A stretch of DNA of 64,000 nucleotides from NCBI RefSeq assembly GCF_963966145.1, contig NC_091053.1, positions 7,564,001-7,628,000 on the forward strand, written 5' to 3'. This document shows, piece by piece, positions 48,105 to 58,865 of the stretch (positions within the stretch are counted from its first letter, which is position 1; every line of letters starts with the position of its first letter). A model generated the notes under the pieces. It saw only the letters and a program-made list of their open reading frames with translations. It had not been told where the DNA came from and did not search any database. The stretch is from Tenebrio molitor. Its lineage: Eukaryota; Arthropoda; Insecta; Coleoptera; Tenebrionidae. A program made the translations under genes and the position numbers.

Positions 48105-50373
48105 CTTGCCAATGGAAGAAAAATAAATTTCTTATCTGGTAATATCTTAATAAAAATGATTACATTTTGCTTTAAATAAATAATAAATTGTCGGTCGAAA
48201 AATGTTTGTGTGCTTGCTGTTGTGCAGCCTCGGCCAACGCCTCTGCGCCTACAAATCGTGCTCGCACTTGCAAAATGACATTTTCTAGCCCTGTGAACCG
48301 AAAAGTGAAGTTCTAATAAGATAAGAAAACAAATCTGGGGAGAAGTTGTGGTATTTTTATAGTGGATGAAATGTGTGTCTGGTATTTTTACGATTCCATT
48401 TTATTAACGTTTTCGGACCACAGATCCTACAAACTTCCAAAATTTTCGCACTCAACACAATTAAACCCGCCACTAGAAGAATTTAATTGCTCCATTGGGA
48501 TAACGAGATGATAAAGTAAGGGTAAAAGCTAAGCACTTTATTTTCAGAACCACGCCAACAAGAATTAACTGAGTTATCGGTTGAACAAACGTGGCTTAGT
48601 GCGGATTAGGATTTTTATGGCACCAACTGGCCAACCAAAATCCCACAAAATTAATTTAGATCCTTCTGCTTAAATTTAAAACAGGCGGGAGCAAAAAACA
48701 AATGGAGTTGCTGTTTGCCGAGTAATGTACAGCGTATAAAGTTGCGAAGTTGCTTTAATTTGCTCGGCTCATCTGCATCCTGTTGTGTTATCTCGAAAAT
48801 TAGAAAGAATTTATTTTAATGAGCAACTTCGTCTCTCGCAAAATGTCGGCGTTATTTAAAATTAATTAATTAAAAAACTCAATTTGTTCCTTTTGGTAAA
48901 GATCAATCGAGGAGTATTTTTTGTTTCGTGAAATTAAGTTGGCTTTCAATTAATTGTTTCGAGTTCGGACTCTCTTTCCACTCGATGGATTCTTCTTGTT
49001 AAAAATTTCTAATTAAAAAGGGAAATGGATCTCGCCTCCAATATTCGACTGAAAGTGAATTTATGAAAGTTAAATATGGAATGCGGAGTGTATTTCGCGT
49101 TTTAACATCGCACTTGGAAGTTGATGAGTGTGACATCCATCTTCCTGTCACTCGATATCCGCGCCACTATTAGCTCTGGCAAATTTGCCACATCCGTTGC
49201 AAGTCGGAAGGTTGCAGTTCCTCCACAAATATTTATTATCGTATGAAAATTACACTCCTTTTGTCTCAAATTACAATGAAAGAGAAGTGGACGGGGCGTG
49301 GCTTGTCACGCCTTAAACCTGTGAAGACAATCACCACGTGACGTCCAGTTCTACTATTAATTCCATTTATTTTCGTTACTAAGCGTGTTTGCGATGCGCA
49401 AATCTCCCAAAATCAGATTAAAAAGGAATAGGACCCCGGTTCGTTTTTCCTAAATCCTGTTGATAATTCTTATCGGTTTCTCCAGCCCCGGGCCGCTTTA
49501 TTGCACTCCCTTATTCAGGCTCTCAAATTTGTTGGTGTCCAGAGCTTCTGAATAATAAAGGAAACCTTCCATTATCAGAATTTTTCAGCCCGAATGAACC
49601 TAATTAAATCTGCTCGGATCCGGAGTATGACACAAAAAGATTTTATTTCTTTGTGACGCATCTCATGCATGCCGAATGCGGATTGTTCGGGACTTGTTTA
49701 CCTGAATATGTTAAAAGAAAAAAAGCTCTTTGCTGAAATCACTCAACGACAGCAGTCTCCATGTTTGTCACAAATGAACGTTTCAAATGTGCTGTTTTCA
49801 AGTTTGCTTTGTATTTTTAATCCGACATGACAGGTGAAATTTTGCTTTTGACAAATAAGTGATTGGGGGTGGAGTTTTTTGTAAATTCTCTTGTAGGAGA
49901 TAACCAATTCAGCAGCGCGGTCAGAATTTGTTCCGGGAGTTTCAGGATAACGGAAAATTGTTGTGCAAAGCGTCGAAAATGTTGATTTGCGAGGAGGGGT
50001 TGGAACATTATTAACCGGGTATGTTGCAGGAGTGCCAAAGATACTTGCATTGAGTTTTTAGTAGACAGATTGATGATTGTCTTTCTGGCATGTTTGGAAT
50101 TTTGCTGCTGCTGTCTCTTCGTCTAGTCTCACTTTTTTGGAAAATTTTACATGAAGAAATTTTGAAATTTGGAAATTGAAATTCGCAGGATTTAATTTAT
50201 GAAATGTACAAAGTCCTGACTGATTTCTCCTATTTGTAAATAAATGTTTTAATAATGTCAATTTGTTCTGTTTTTTAAGCAGTCTGATCCAATTCTCAAA
50301 ATTTTGACGGCGTCGCTTAGAAACCAGTCTAACAATTTGCCAAAAAGTGTCAACTTCAAAATTCCAAAATCAT
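48105..50373. other. Upstream region between tetraspan exon 1 and the small genes
   Basis: Largely free of recognisable transposons, which is unusual for this window. Minus-strand ORFs at 49817-50050 and 50058-50261 have no motif. It may hold the promoter of the minus-strand tetraspan gene; no core element could be fixed. Confidence 0.4.
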
Positions 50374-50424
50374 GTAGGTGCTGTTACCACTGTGAGAGGA
50401 GAAAGTAAATATCCGCATTTTCAG

Positions 50425-50524
50425 GCGGTCCTCCTACGCTAACGGCGGCTGCTTCGGACTGCTCCTTGAAGCTCTTTTTGGGTGTTTACTTTGTTGTTGC
50501 GAACTCTACTGCCGAAGACTATAA
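50425..50524 (+). CDS. Small cysteine-tail protein 1 (last exon)
   Basis: A 3' splice site (GCATTTTCAG ending at 50424) opens a frame reading RSSYANGGCFGLLLEALFGC, then LLCCCELYCRRL and TAA. The sequence is a short hydrophobic helix with a run of cysteines, like tail-anchored CYSTM-type micropeptides (resemblance only). A donor-like AT|GTAGGT at 50373 would give a 51 bp intron of typical insect size and would create the ATG across the junction (AT+G), yielding a 33-residue peptide; otherwise the 5' exon is elsewhere. The end resembles the neighbour at 50736-50909 (LFGVLICCCKRY), which supports both as coding. Confidence 0.45.
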
Positions 50525-50735
50525 ATCACCCAATCTAAAGTAAGAAAATTCATTCAGACGAATCGCTATTGTATACCTGTTTCAGCAACTGAAAAATATT
50601 GTGGTGTGATCGATTAATCAAAAAGAATACTCTCGAGAACAGTCCATCAATACAAAAGCCTTCACAAGTTTAACTAGCACAGTGGGGAGAATGTTTTGGT
50701 AGTCTCTTATCACAAATTTTAATTAAGAAGAAACA

Positions 50736-50909
50736 ATGACAACTAAAAATGGAAAACCTTATCCAAATCCTGATCCCTGTCCACTGTGTACAAAGTTAAA
50801 AAAACATTATTTAAAAATTCTGAGGAAGCTTCACATCGATCCGGCAGTTGCATCGATGTTGTTGGATTGCCTTTTCGGAGTACTAATCTGCTGCTGCAAA
50901 AGATATTAA
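50736..50909 (+). CDS. Small cysteine-tail protein 2, 57 residues
   Basis: ATG in good context (AACAATGA) opens a 57-codon frame to TAA. It reads MTTKNGKPYPNPDPCPLCTK, then a basic helix (LKKHYLKILRKLHID), then PAVASMLLDCLFGVLICCC and KRY. A CPLC pair near the N-terminus and a hydrophobic C-terminal span with CCC and a basic end suggest a tail-anchored or palmitoylated micropeptide (inference). The C-terminal pattern (LFG-LLCCC) matches the exon 210 bp upstream on the same strand, so the two are probably tandem duplicates. Function unknown. Too short for ordinary ORF filters. Confidence 0.5.
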   Translation: MTTKNGKPYPNPDPCPLCTKLKKHYLKILRKLHIDPAVASMLLDCLFGVLICCCKRY

Positions 50910-51908
50910 ATTTTTCCAATTAAAGCCGACTTTCAATGTTTTACAAATTGAAGAATATTAAAGAAGGGTAGTCGTGTACGGATTTGTTGGGGACTTAAGT
51001 CTCGAGAAGGATCAAAAGAGTCGCCTTTACTCATAAACCGAAAACGAGATTAGGAAAGTAGCGAGAATGCTTTTGACGCTCGAATGACAAATCTGCTGCA
51101 GGGAAACAATTTATGTCCTCACAAAATTGAAATTATTTTTTCATCAAATCGGAGCTGTCTGAATAATAAATTTGATCTTGAAGCAAGAGTCAAAAGGAAA
51201 TGTATTGTTTTGCACCGATAAGGGCTAAAATTTATCATCAGCTTTAAATTTAGTTATTTTTGCATTCTTTCAAGAGTTTCGCGAGTGGGAGGCTTGTCTC
51301 AGGACATTTACTCCAGAATTATGGAGTCATAGCCGGCTACAGTGAAATCACTCGGTATTAATAAAGGGTGTCTACCATGAAACTTAATTAGTGGTGCAGT
51401 GTTGCTGATATACAATGTTGCCATTTTCCTTACACACTAAACGTAACACGAGATTTATGTTTGGTTTTATGACTCCCCGAGTTCAGTTTCCTTCCGGCAA
51501 TAATTTGCGAACATAACGGAACGCATCTATCTATACAATTTCTAAATTTTGTTAATTACTGATAGTTTATTTTGCTCCGGAACCGCATTTTTGAATTAAT
51601 CACCAAAAAAAAAAACCTGTAACCAGTACAATAAAAAAGTATTATTTGAGAATCCGGTCGATAGTATGAAAACACATCCACTTTGAATATTTGCACTGGA
51701 TTTATTTCAGTAGTGGGCTGTTTGTTGTTTAAATAGAGTTGCAATAACTTACAAAAACAGCTGATATGTGGTATCAATAAACAAGGTAAAAATACACATA
51801 TGTTGGAATAAATTTTAATCATGGGAGGATTAAAAGTGAAGTCCTTTCAACAAGTCCATTAGAACAGAAAGATCTCAACTAAGTGTGTAAGAAAAAAATA
51901 ATAAAGTA
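50910..51908. other. Non-coding, nothing recognised
   Basis: No further cysteine-tail frame was seen on either strand. The minus ORF at 51556-51822 is hydrophobic and AT-rich without a motif. Confidence 0.4.
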
Positions 51909-52155
51909 CAGTCGCGAGCAATAAATTTTGGACGTCACGGTCATTCTTTGACGCAATCGAAAATGTTCCATTGTAAAACAGTCGTAAATATCATGACCTA
52001 TCATCATGTTGTACGACGTTAATTGTAATTTTTTTCTCATTTTTTTGACATTTTGTTGACATGCGCATAATCAGGCAGGGAAATTTTTTAAATTTGTGAC
52101 CATCTAACCAAATTTTGAAATGACATTGACGACCAAAATTTATTGCTCGCGACAG
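51909..52155. mobile_element. MITE family C, copy 3 (247 bp)
   Basis: Ends CAGTCGCGAGCAATAAATTT and complement, TA flanks. Nearly the same length as, and closely similar to, the copy at 10404-10648, so one of the more recent families. Confidence 0.88.
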
Positions 52156-52895
52156 TACCTATCAGAAAATTAATAGAAGAAGGAATTTGATACATTTGCA
52201 GCTTTTCAACTATAAACGAAGAGTTTTTATAATAGTTATTTGTGTATCAAGGTCAAAAAGTGCATCCTTTTTGTCCGAGAATGAGTTTTCTAGCCGAGGC
52301 ACAGCCGAGGCTTGAAAACAGGCGAGGACAAAAGCCAAATACCCTATACATGAAAAAAAATCTATGAACACTATCGCCCAGTTTTAAAATGATTCTTTTT
52401 GCCTGGGTGAACAATATTTATTTATTTTTAATTTCAATTTTTCCCGATGTTTTTTAATGTAAAACATAAAAAATAAATTCTCTTTGAACTATTCGATACG
52501 GTATAAATCACATGAAGTGTCTATACGCCACAGAGGTCTTGGCAGAGTTCCATTTATAAAAATATGTGTTAATATTATCTGTCAACATTTGTCAAGATAT
52601 TAATTGTGGCCATTCTGAAAAAATATGATTAAAGCTTAAAAAAAAATGTGTTCTTAAAACCGCATGACAGAAGTGAAAACTTCTATAACGCTCATAATTG
52701 ATTTTATGTAATATAAGTATATTATATAAATTATATTATTATGGGCGAAAAAAGTGGGTTTTGCCATTTAAAAAAAATTGTAATGACGTCATAATTAGGA
52801 GATGACAAGCTGTCAACATAAGTAAAGTACTGAGGAATACGGACTTTTTAAAAACAAAGTTTACCTCTTCGAGGATTTTTCTCAGAAATTAAATA
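52156..52895. other. Non-coding with small repeat fragments
   Basis: A GCC-rich hairpin (TAGCCGAGGCACAGCCGAGG, about 52300) and a reverse fragment of the 9089/12617 repeat (AGAAGTGAAAACTTCTATAA at about 52670). Confidence 0.45.
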
Positions 52896-53444
52896 CCGTG
52901 CGATCGAAAAAAAAAAATCGAGATGGCCATGATTAATACACTTCAGTTGGCAGCACGTAAAAATGTAATTCAAATGTCATCAAATGTCATTAATTGCAAT
53001 AGTAACTGTCATTTCGGACTTTCAAGGCACTTACCAACAACTTGCCTTGATTATTTTGTTTTTCCAGACTTGAAAAACAACCAGACCTGGCACAATTCCC
53101 GAATTAATGCAAGTAATTACTGATAACTGCAATTTAATTGATGTCCCGACTTTGCGAAGGTCATTTGAAAATATGAAGCGAAGAGAGTAGCATTATGTTT
53201 GGAAGCTGAAGGCAGACATTTCGAACATTTACTCTAGTTCGTAAATACGATTGGAGCTCCTCATGATTCTTTTACAACCGACAGATCACACATAATGCAC
53301 ACCTTTATGAAAATCAAGATTTTAACGTTCTCAAAATCACTAACCTAACTTTCAAGACTGACATCTTATAATTGAAATTTTGACGAATTGCCAACTAAAA
53401 TTTTTGGTCACAGTCAACTTTAATTTTTTGTTTCGATCTCACGG
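52896..53444 (+). mobile_element. Mariner-like element with transposase tail, copy 2
   Basis: Same ends, TA flanks and interior as 10831-11367. Here the frame with CLDYFVFPDLKNNQ is broken by a small deletion before the GTIPELMQ segment. Both copies lack the same N-terminal part, so they spread as a defective element. Confidence 0.82.
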
Positions 53445-55039
53445 TATTTACAGTTTTATCGAATTTATTCTAAACTTTACGAACGCACTGTATATTTACT
53501 TCAAGACTTGTTTAAAGAAACTGTACATTACAACGAATACCCTGTATTATCCCGTTCAATAGCTCTCCCCATATTATCTGTCTCCGGATTTTTCCGCTTC
53601 ATTTCTCTCATTTTTATCCGTGTAACGACCGCGAACCGGAGTTTGTTAACATCATCACTTAATAAATGATCTTTTTTATCATCTCTCGTCCCCCAGTGAA
53701 GTTGCGGCGTTAAACTCACTCTTCTTTATTAACTCCAATCTCGACAACACATCTTTGCAATTAAACGAGACAAAACGAGACCTACTCTAATTACGTTTTC
53801 GCATTACCATTTGAAATTTGCCGGTCCCTAGTTTGAATCTAAACAGTTGCAGAACTGCGCTAATTATGACATTCTCTATGATCACGGATGCAGCAAAACT
53901 TGCAGCCACGATAATTGCCTTAATCTTTTCATTTCAGACCGGAGATATGAACGTTAGGCGGAAGTGGTGTTTACATTTTGGGCTCACGTTCTCCCTTAAT
54001 TGCTGAGTATTAGTTGATTAGCTAGTGGCACGTTAAGGGTGGGTCAGACTAGCGACTATCTCGTAATTAAATCAAACAACGAGATGCGAAGTGGGCGTAA
54101 TTGGTCGTGCTGGACACAAGCGACGTCGTGTAAATTGGAAATTTCTAATTTTAACCGCTCCGCAACGGTTGTTTTTAATCATGAAATAAATCGCTAAATG
54201 ATGACCTGAATCGATGCACCAGGAAAATACTTTGTCCCCAAATCGATTTTCAATCCCTCTGGAACTTTCAAAATTGAACTTGGCCTCAAGTTGAGCAAAC
54301 TTGACAAATTTCCAAATCCTCAAGTAAAACCTGCACCGGTGAATATTTAATGGTGCTTGCGTTGCTCTCGAATCCTCCAATAAATTTACTAAGCAAATAC
54401 ACTAAACAATCCTGTGTGTCATGTCCTGAAACCTGGATTTCACCCGTCAGATCGAGCCATTTTCTGCATAACGCGCCACCCCTAAATCAGACAAGACGTT
54501 CCATGCTCTTCCTCTTCTCCAGGTTGTTTGTGTCGCGTTCGGTGAACTTTCGGACATCCATCGCAAAATAATTGCAAAAAGGAGTCGCCGTCTCGCTTTT
54601 AAGTGAGTCTCGTTGAAAGTAAGTGTCTGAAATAAATTCTGCGCCTGAAAGTATATTTCAGGGGGTCCCGAGCTCGTCCACTTTAATCTCGGAGATCGCG
54701 AAGAGTGGCAGGTTGTGAGCTCTTATCAATGGCTCCGAGGATAATAATGTATTCACGAGTCGGAGCGGCGTCGTGTAATTACTAGTACGTCGACTCTGAA
54801 GCAATGAACCGCAGTGGAGTGATGAGACACGTGCTGAAAGCACGCGGAATCCTGAAAACTTCACCGGTATTATGGGGCATTAGAGCGTATCGACCTGAAA
54901 CGCACCAGGTTTACGTGATAGGGTTGATTTTTTTGCATTACGGGGACGAGAGGGGCTTCCTCATCATGAAAATGATAATCCCCCTAAACAATAAATTGTA
55001 GATTCTTTTTGACCCCACAGCGAAATAATATTATGTAGC
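53445..55039. other. Non-coding, no gene recognised
   Basis: Less AT-rich, with few repeats. A 3' splice-site-like TATATTTCAG at 54661 is followed by a plus-strand frame GPELVHFNLGDREEWQVVSS to a stop at about 54744; no homology recognised and no partner exon identified. Confidence 0.35.
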
Positions 55040-55250
55040 ACAGATCAAAGTGGTCAATAAGTCATTAATAAATATCAAAAAGTAAAGGGGCCAAAACACA
55101 ACCCTGAGGTACGTCACTACCTTATTTTTTTGAAATAAAGATGTTCAATACATTTTTAACTCTTTTATGTATAATAGTAGGAAACGATATTTGGAACGAC
55201 TTATGTAGGTTTTTGTAACGTTCTAATACTTTTAAGAGGGTTGGAACGGT
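55040..55250 (-). pseudogene. Non-LTR reverse transcriptase fragment
   Basis: The minus strand near 55120-55060 reads SDVPQGCVLAPLLFDIY and then stops. The VPQG.VL.PLLF block is the conserved RT motif of Jockey/CR1-type LINEs. Upstream sequence is too decayed to read. It resembles the RT remnants at 57755-57820 and 58624-58690. Confidence 0.65.
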
Positions 55251-55555
55251 TATGACAGCCCATTGCTGTCGGCCGTCATAAATTACTCAAATTATTGAAG
55301 GTTCAGAAATGGGCCGTATTTAAACATTTTTTACTGCGGTCCAGATTTAATAACCCTCCACACAGTAGATTTTGGAGTTACTTCTGCAATTTTTTTCAAG
55401 GGCCGTGGTTTACCATCGGCTTTTAATTTGTTGTCTACCCTCAAAATAAACATTTTCACTTAATAGGACACAATTTTTTGTTTGGGGGGTAATTAGCATT
55501 CCTAGAAGGGCCCAATAATCCATTTGTTATCGAAACTTTGGGTAAAATCATTTTC
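55251..55555. other. Non-coding, nothing recognised
   Basis: Decayed sequence between the RT fragment and the tandem array. Confidence 0.35.
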
Positions 55556-56025
55556 TATAAGTCTTCTCCATTTTACTCAAAAACCAAGAGGTTTACGACT
55601 CCGACTGTTATAAATTAAAAGAAGCACCTTGAAAACAGGTATCCAACGGTGTTAAGTTCAATGGAATGCGATATTTAGTTAGGGAGCAATGGTCAATTGA
55701 ATCTTGAAATTTAAACTGACGGTAAAGTCTTCTTCCTTTTACTCAAAAACTAAGACGGCTACGACTCCGACTGTTAGAGATTAAAAGAAGCATCTTGAAG
55801 AGAGGAATCCAACACTGTAGTCCTTAATGGACTGCGATATTTAGTAAGGGAGGCGTGGCCAATTAAACCCTAAATTTTAATACAAAATTTTTTTTTAATT
55901 ACTTCATTTTTCACCCAAACCAAGAGAGCTACGACTGTTATAAACTAAAAGAAGCACCTTGAAGAGAGGAATCCAACGGTGTTAAGTTCAATGTAATGCG
56001 ATATTTAGTAAAGGAGCAATGGCCA
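55556..56025. repeat. Tandem array, about 165 bp units, three copies
   Basis: Units start near 55556, 55723 and 55891. Each has TTTACTCAAAAACYAAGA, CTACGACTCCGACTGTTA (shorter in unit 3), TTAAAAGAAGCACCTTGAA, GGAATCCAAC, GCGATATTTAGT and GAGCAATGG. Units differ by substitutions and small indels. No coding frame is maintained. Confidence 0.85.
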
Positions 56026-56157
56026 ATTGCTGTAGACCCTGTAGTTTCCTGCTACTATATCTGTTGGTTTATACAATTTAGCTGGGATTCAATATTGGTT
56101 TGTTTTTTGAATTGCTTGACTTAAGCATTTTTCTGAACGCAACTGAATTGAAATTCT

Positions 56158-56510
56158 TATGTTGATTGGTCAGAACACAAAAAAATGTGTGTTTTATTCA
56201 GTAATAAATCTCCAGAAAGATACATTGATGGTTTACCGAAGCCAGGCCATCCAGCTGTTGACGAGGATATTAAATTGAATATTTTACTGGCAATGAAAGA
56301 GAATTCACACAATAATGTTCGCCAGATTGGTCGAGATTATGATATTCCTTTTACGTCCGTCCACACAGAGTTAAAACTTGAAGAGTGATATCCTTGTAAG
56401 ATACATTTTGTACAATAATTTTCTCACGAGCATCCAGACCGAAGAATAGAATTATGTCACAGATTAACAGATATGAGCAATCATTATGCCATTGAAATAA
56501 TGGAAGATTA
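56158..56510 (+). pseudogene. Mariner-like transposase N-terminal fragment
   Basis: Reads YIDGLPKPGHPAVDEDIKLN, then VRQIGRDYDIPFTSVHTELK, a stop, and FSHEHPDRRIELCHRL. This is the linker and second helix-turn-helix of a mariner-type transposase (GRP-like PGHP, then 'R.I......I..TSVH..L', then 'DR..R.E.C'). In-frame stops and a hairpin repeat I insertion at 56511 show it is dead. The DDE catalytic part was not found. Confidence 0.7.
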
Positions 56511-56629
56511 TATCATCAAGACTAGAAGTGAGTCTTTGTGTGCTAAGCCCAGAGATTGAAACCGAGTCGAGGTCGACAACTGGGCGAAACACAAAAAGAC
56601 TCACTTCTACTCTTAATCATAGCAGGAGA
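56511..56629. mobile_element. Hairpin repeat I, copy 4
   Basis: Inserted in the transposase relic. Arms as in 29494-29600, but the loop is inverted relative to the arms (GCCCAGAGATTGAAACCGAG instead of its complement), so the loop flipped between its arms. Confidence 0.8.
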
Positions 56630-56699
56630 AATATGACATCATGGATACACAATATAACACAAAAGACATAGCAAATATAGTTCTATTATTTCGTCAAAC

Positions 56700-56906
56700 T
56701 ACATATTTAAAGGTTTAGTCTTTGAAACCTTAGGCCCTTGGTGCAAAGAAACAATCGATTTCATTAATGTCATTGGAGACCGACTTATCGCGGAATCAGG
56801 GGATTCAAAATATAAGAAATCTCTTGCCATTCAACGTGGAAACGCTGCAAGCATTCGGCGCACTTTTCCAGATTCCGCATTATTATCGGAAATTTTTGCA
56901 TTGTAA
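56700..56906 (+). pseudogene. Retroelement polyprotein tail fragment, copy 1
   Basis: An open frame reads FKGLVFETLGPWCKETIDFI, then NVIGDRLIAESGDSKYKKSL, then AIQRGNAASIRRTFPDSALL and a stop at 56904-56906. The ETLGPW ... LAIQRGNAAS signature is one I recall from the end of retroelement reverse-transcriptase ORFs in invertebrates; the family is not fixed. It has no start of its own. A close copy begins at 63880. Confidence 0.5.
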
Positions 56907-57382
56907 ATTAAAAATGTTATGTAATTACGTTTGTTAAATTAAACCTTAAATACCTAAAAAAGTCCCTGGAATTAAAAAAAATTTTTTTTTATTATTATAC
57001 GTATTCTGAAATAGAGAAACTCTTCCGTACTTAACGTTCACACTGTATATTATTACAAAAAAAAAATAAGGCGACAAAATTGCCGAGAAACTTCATCTAA
57101 GTATTAACAGAGCATTTAACTTATAAAGAGGACGAAACGCCAACAATTTTGATTTACAACCTAAGATAAAAATACTTCCGTTAATGAGTGTTAACGAGTG
57201 TAGTTTTTGGAATTATTCGCATTTAGATGCGAGAAAATTAACTTACATCACACCCTTCGCTTATTTTTGTACCTACTAGTGATAAGATAGCGGGATATTA
57301 TTATAGCCTATCTTACATCCGGATAAATAAGGTATCTACCAGTGAAAATCTCGTCGAAATCGATTTACTACTTAAAGCTATG

Positions 57383-57475
57383 CTGTAATAATGAGCCCGA
57401 CGGAAGAAAATGCAACCCACAATACATTTGCAAAGTTAACCTGGATATTGTCTGCGTCCATTTCCAGGTTTGCTT
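57383..57475. repeat. Repeat family D, half copy
   Basis: Begins AATAATGAGCCCGACGGAAG and continues GAAAATGCAACCCACAATAC, ATTTGCAAAGTTAAC as in 16721-17153, but has no right arm. Confidence 0.65.
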
Positions 57476-57485
57476 TGTAAATATA

Positions 57486-57715
57486 CAGGGTGTTATTGAA
57501 AGTTGTACAGATATTTTAACCACGAGCTACTGGCTTCATGTAGAACTCGGAAAAAATATCTAAAAAATCTGTCAAAAACTAAAATGCCAATTATTTTTTG
57601 AGCTACAATTTTTTTAATTGCTTTTAGTCTTCTACGTTGTCCTACAACCTCGTAGCTAAATTTTAGGCACATTTTAAAAATACACCCTGTATATGATGTT
57701 TTATAAAATGTACAG
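57486..57715. mobile_element. Palindromic element F, one arm only
   Basis: Matches the left arm of 32838-33363 from CAGGGTGTTATTGAAAGTTG to the central CCTGTATATGATGTTTTATA, then stops at the centre. It truncates the third copy of the dynein-chain duplication. Confidence 0.8.
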
Positions 57716-58690
57716 AGTTTCACTCTGCTCAGTGATCACTACTTCTGATTCTTTTGACAACTCATTAGTAAATATCAACAAATCAACCAAGACGGAATCC
57801 TGAGGTTCTTCGAAATTCACGAAATATGAAGATAATGAGAACAACAAGATTGAGTTACAACACAATGAAGAAGCTCACTAATCCAAATTTTAAACGGTTT
57901 GTTTATTTCTTTAGTTTTCCTCACAGCAAATGAAAAAAAGTCAAGATTATTGTAATTTATTTTTTAAATGAAAGACTAGGAATAAAAAAACACATTTTTA
58001 TTTAAGAATATCTAATAGCATACCGTATGTGTAGGACGCAAAAGTGCTTCTGGGAATCGACGAAAGAAAATCTCGTCCAACGCCCCCAGTCACGAGGCTT
58101 CTCCACCACCTCCTCTGTCGCCCTCTAGCTTTCTGCTCTTTAATCCTAGCATATCTCTTTCTTTGGCTCTTTTTCTCAACCGAGTCATAGAGTTGTCTTC
58201 TTTATTTTCCTCCTTTGACCTCCAGGTGAAGTCCTAACTGAAAAGATGTTTCTCGAAGTATTTCCGAGATTTGACGGATGGATTCAGAAAGTACGAAAAG
58301 GTGACATGCTTGTTGTCATCACTGTGGAAGTCCTCGTAAATGTCTGGAGAAGGCGACGGTTTCTCTTTGACACCATCACGGCAATATCTGTGAATATTTC
58401 GTTTAATTCCTTTAGTTTGTTCTTCTGGTTGTCTTTCTTGATCTCGTGCTCTTCTTTAAATTTTCTGAGCTGTTCTAGTCGTTTCAAGAGTTGTTTGTTT
58501 CTTTCTTGTTGGTTGATACGGATGCTGCTTCTGAACTGTTTCAAACTGTTTTTGCTCTGAATTAATCTTAACTTGTTTCCTTCAATCGTTCTAGTAATCA
58601 CCAGGTGTGGTTCTTCAAGGCGACAACTCATTAATAAATATCAGATATTTACAGGACCTAACACGGCAACCTGAGGTACACGACCTAGTT
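57716..58690 (-). pseudogene. Broken tandem copies of the WDR63/DNAI3 C-terminus with RT remnants
   Basis: Minus strand, in order. 58690-58624: RT remnant (V-P-Q..VLGP..., then ATTTATTAATGAGTTG). 58631-58032: a copy of the adjacent gene from about residue 855 to its end, with ERNKQLLKRLEQLRKFKEEH aligning to the parent's ELLKRREPLRKLEEENEIKR and IYEDFHSDDNK to PYEDCYSDDNK. It has a deletion of about 10 bp (at the LFPDVV position), a stop replacing Tyr in FSYDFSW, and later frame breaks; even the 3' end (CGCAAAAGTGCTTCTGG) is shared. 57820-57755: a second RT remnant. 57755-57717: the start of a third copy (EVVITEQSE against parental DVMITEPAE), cut off by element F. Each unit is about 0.87 kb. 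Confidence 0.82.
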
Positions 58691-58865
58691 ACAGTACAAG
58701 ACTAAATTTGAAACAGTTATTTCAAACAACCTACTTCATAATAAGTAAAAAGAGCACAGTCAAGATACTTCAATTTTTTTTTAATAAGACCAGATATAAA
58801 AGAAGAGATTTACTTGAAAACATCTAACAGCACAATCTACATGTAAATGAGACAAGATAAAAGTA

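Noticed and set aside
49817..50261. Two minus-strand ORFs as one gene
   Set aside because: They are in different frames, with a stop between and no splice sites joining them convincingly.
58246..58560. Plus-strand ORF of 104 codons rich in Phe/Leu/Ser
   Set aside because: Antisense to the charged helical part of the pseudogene copy.
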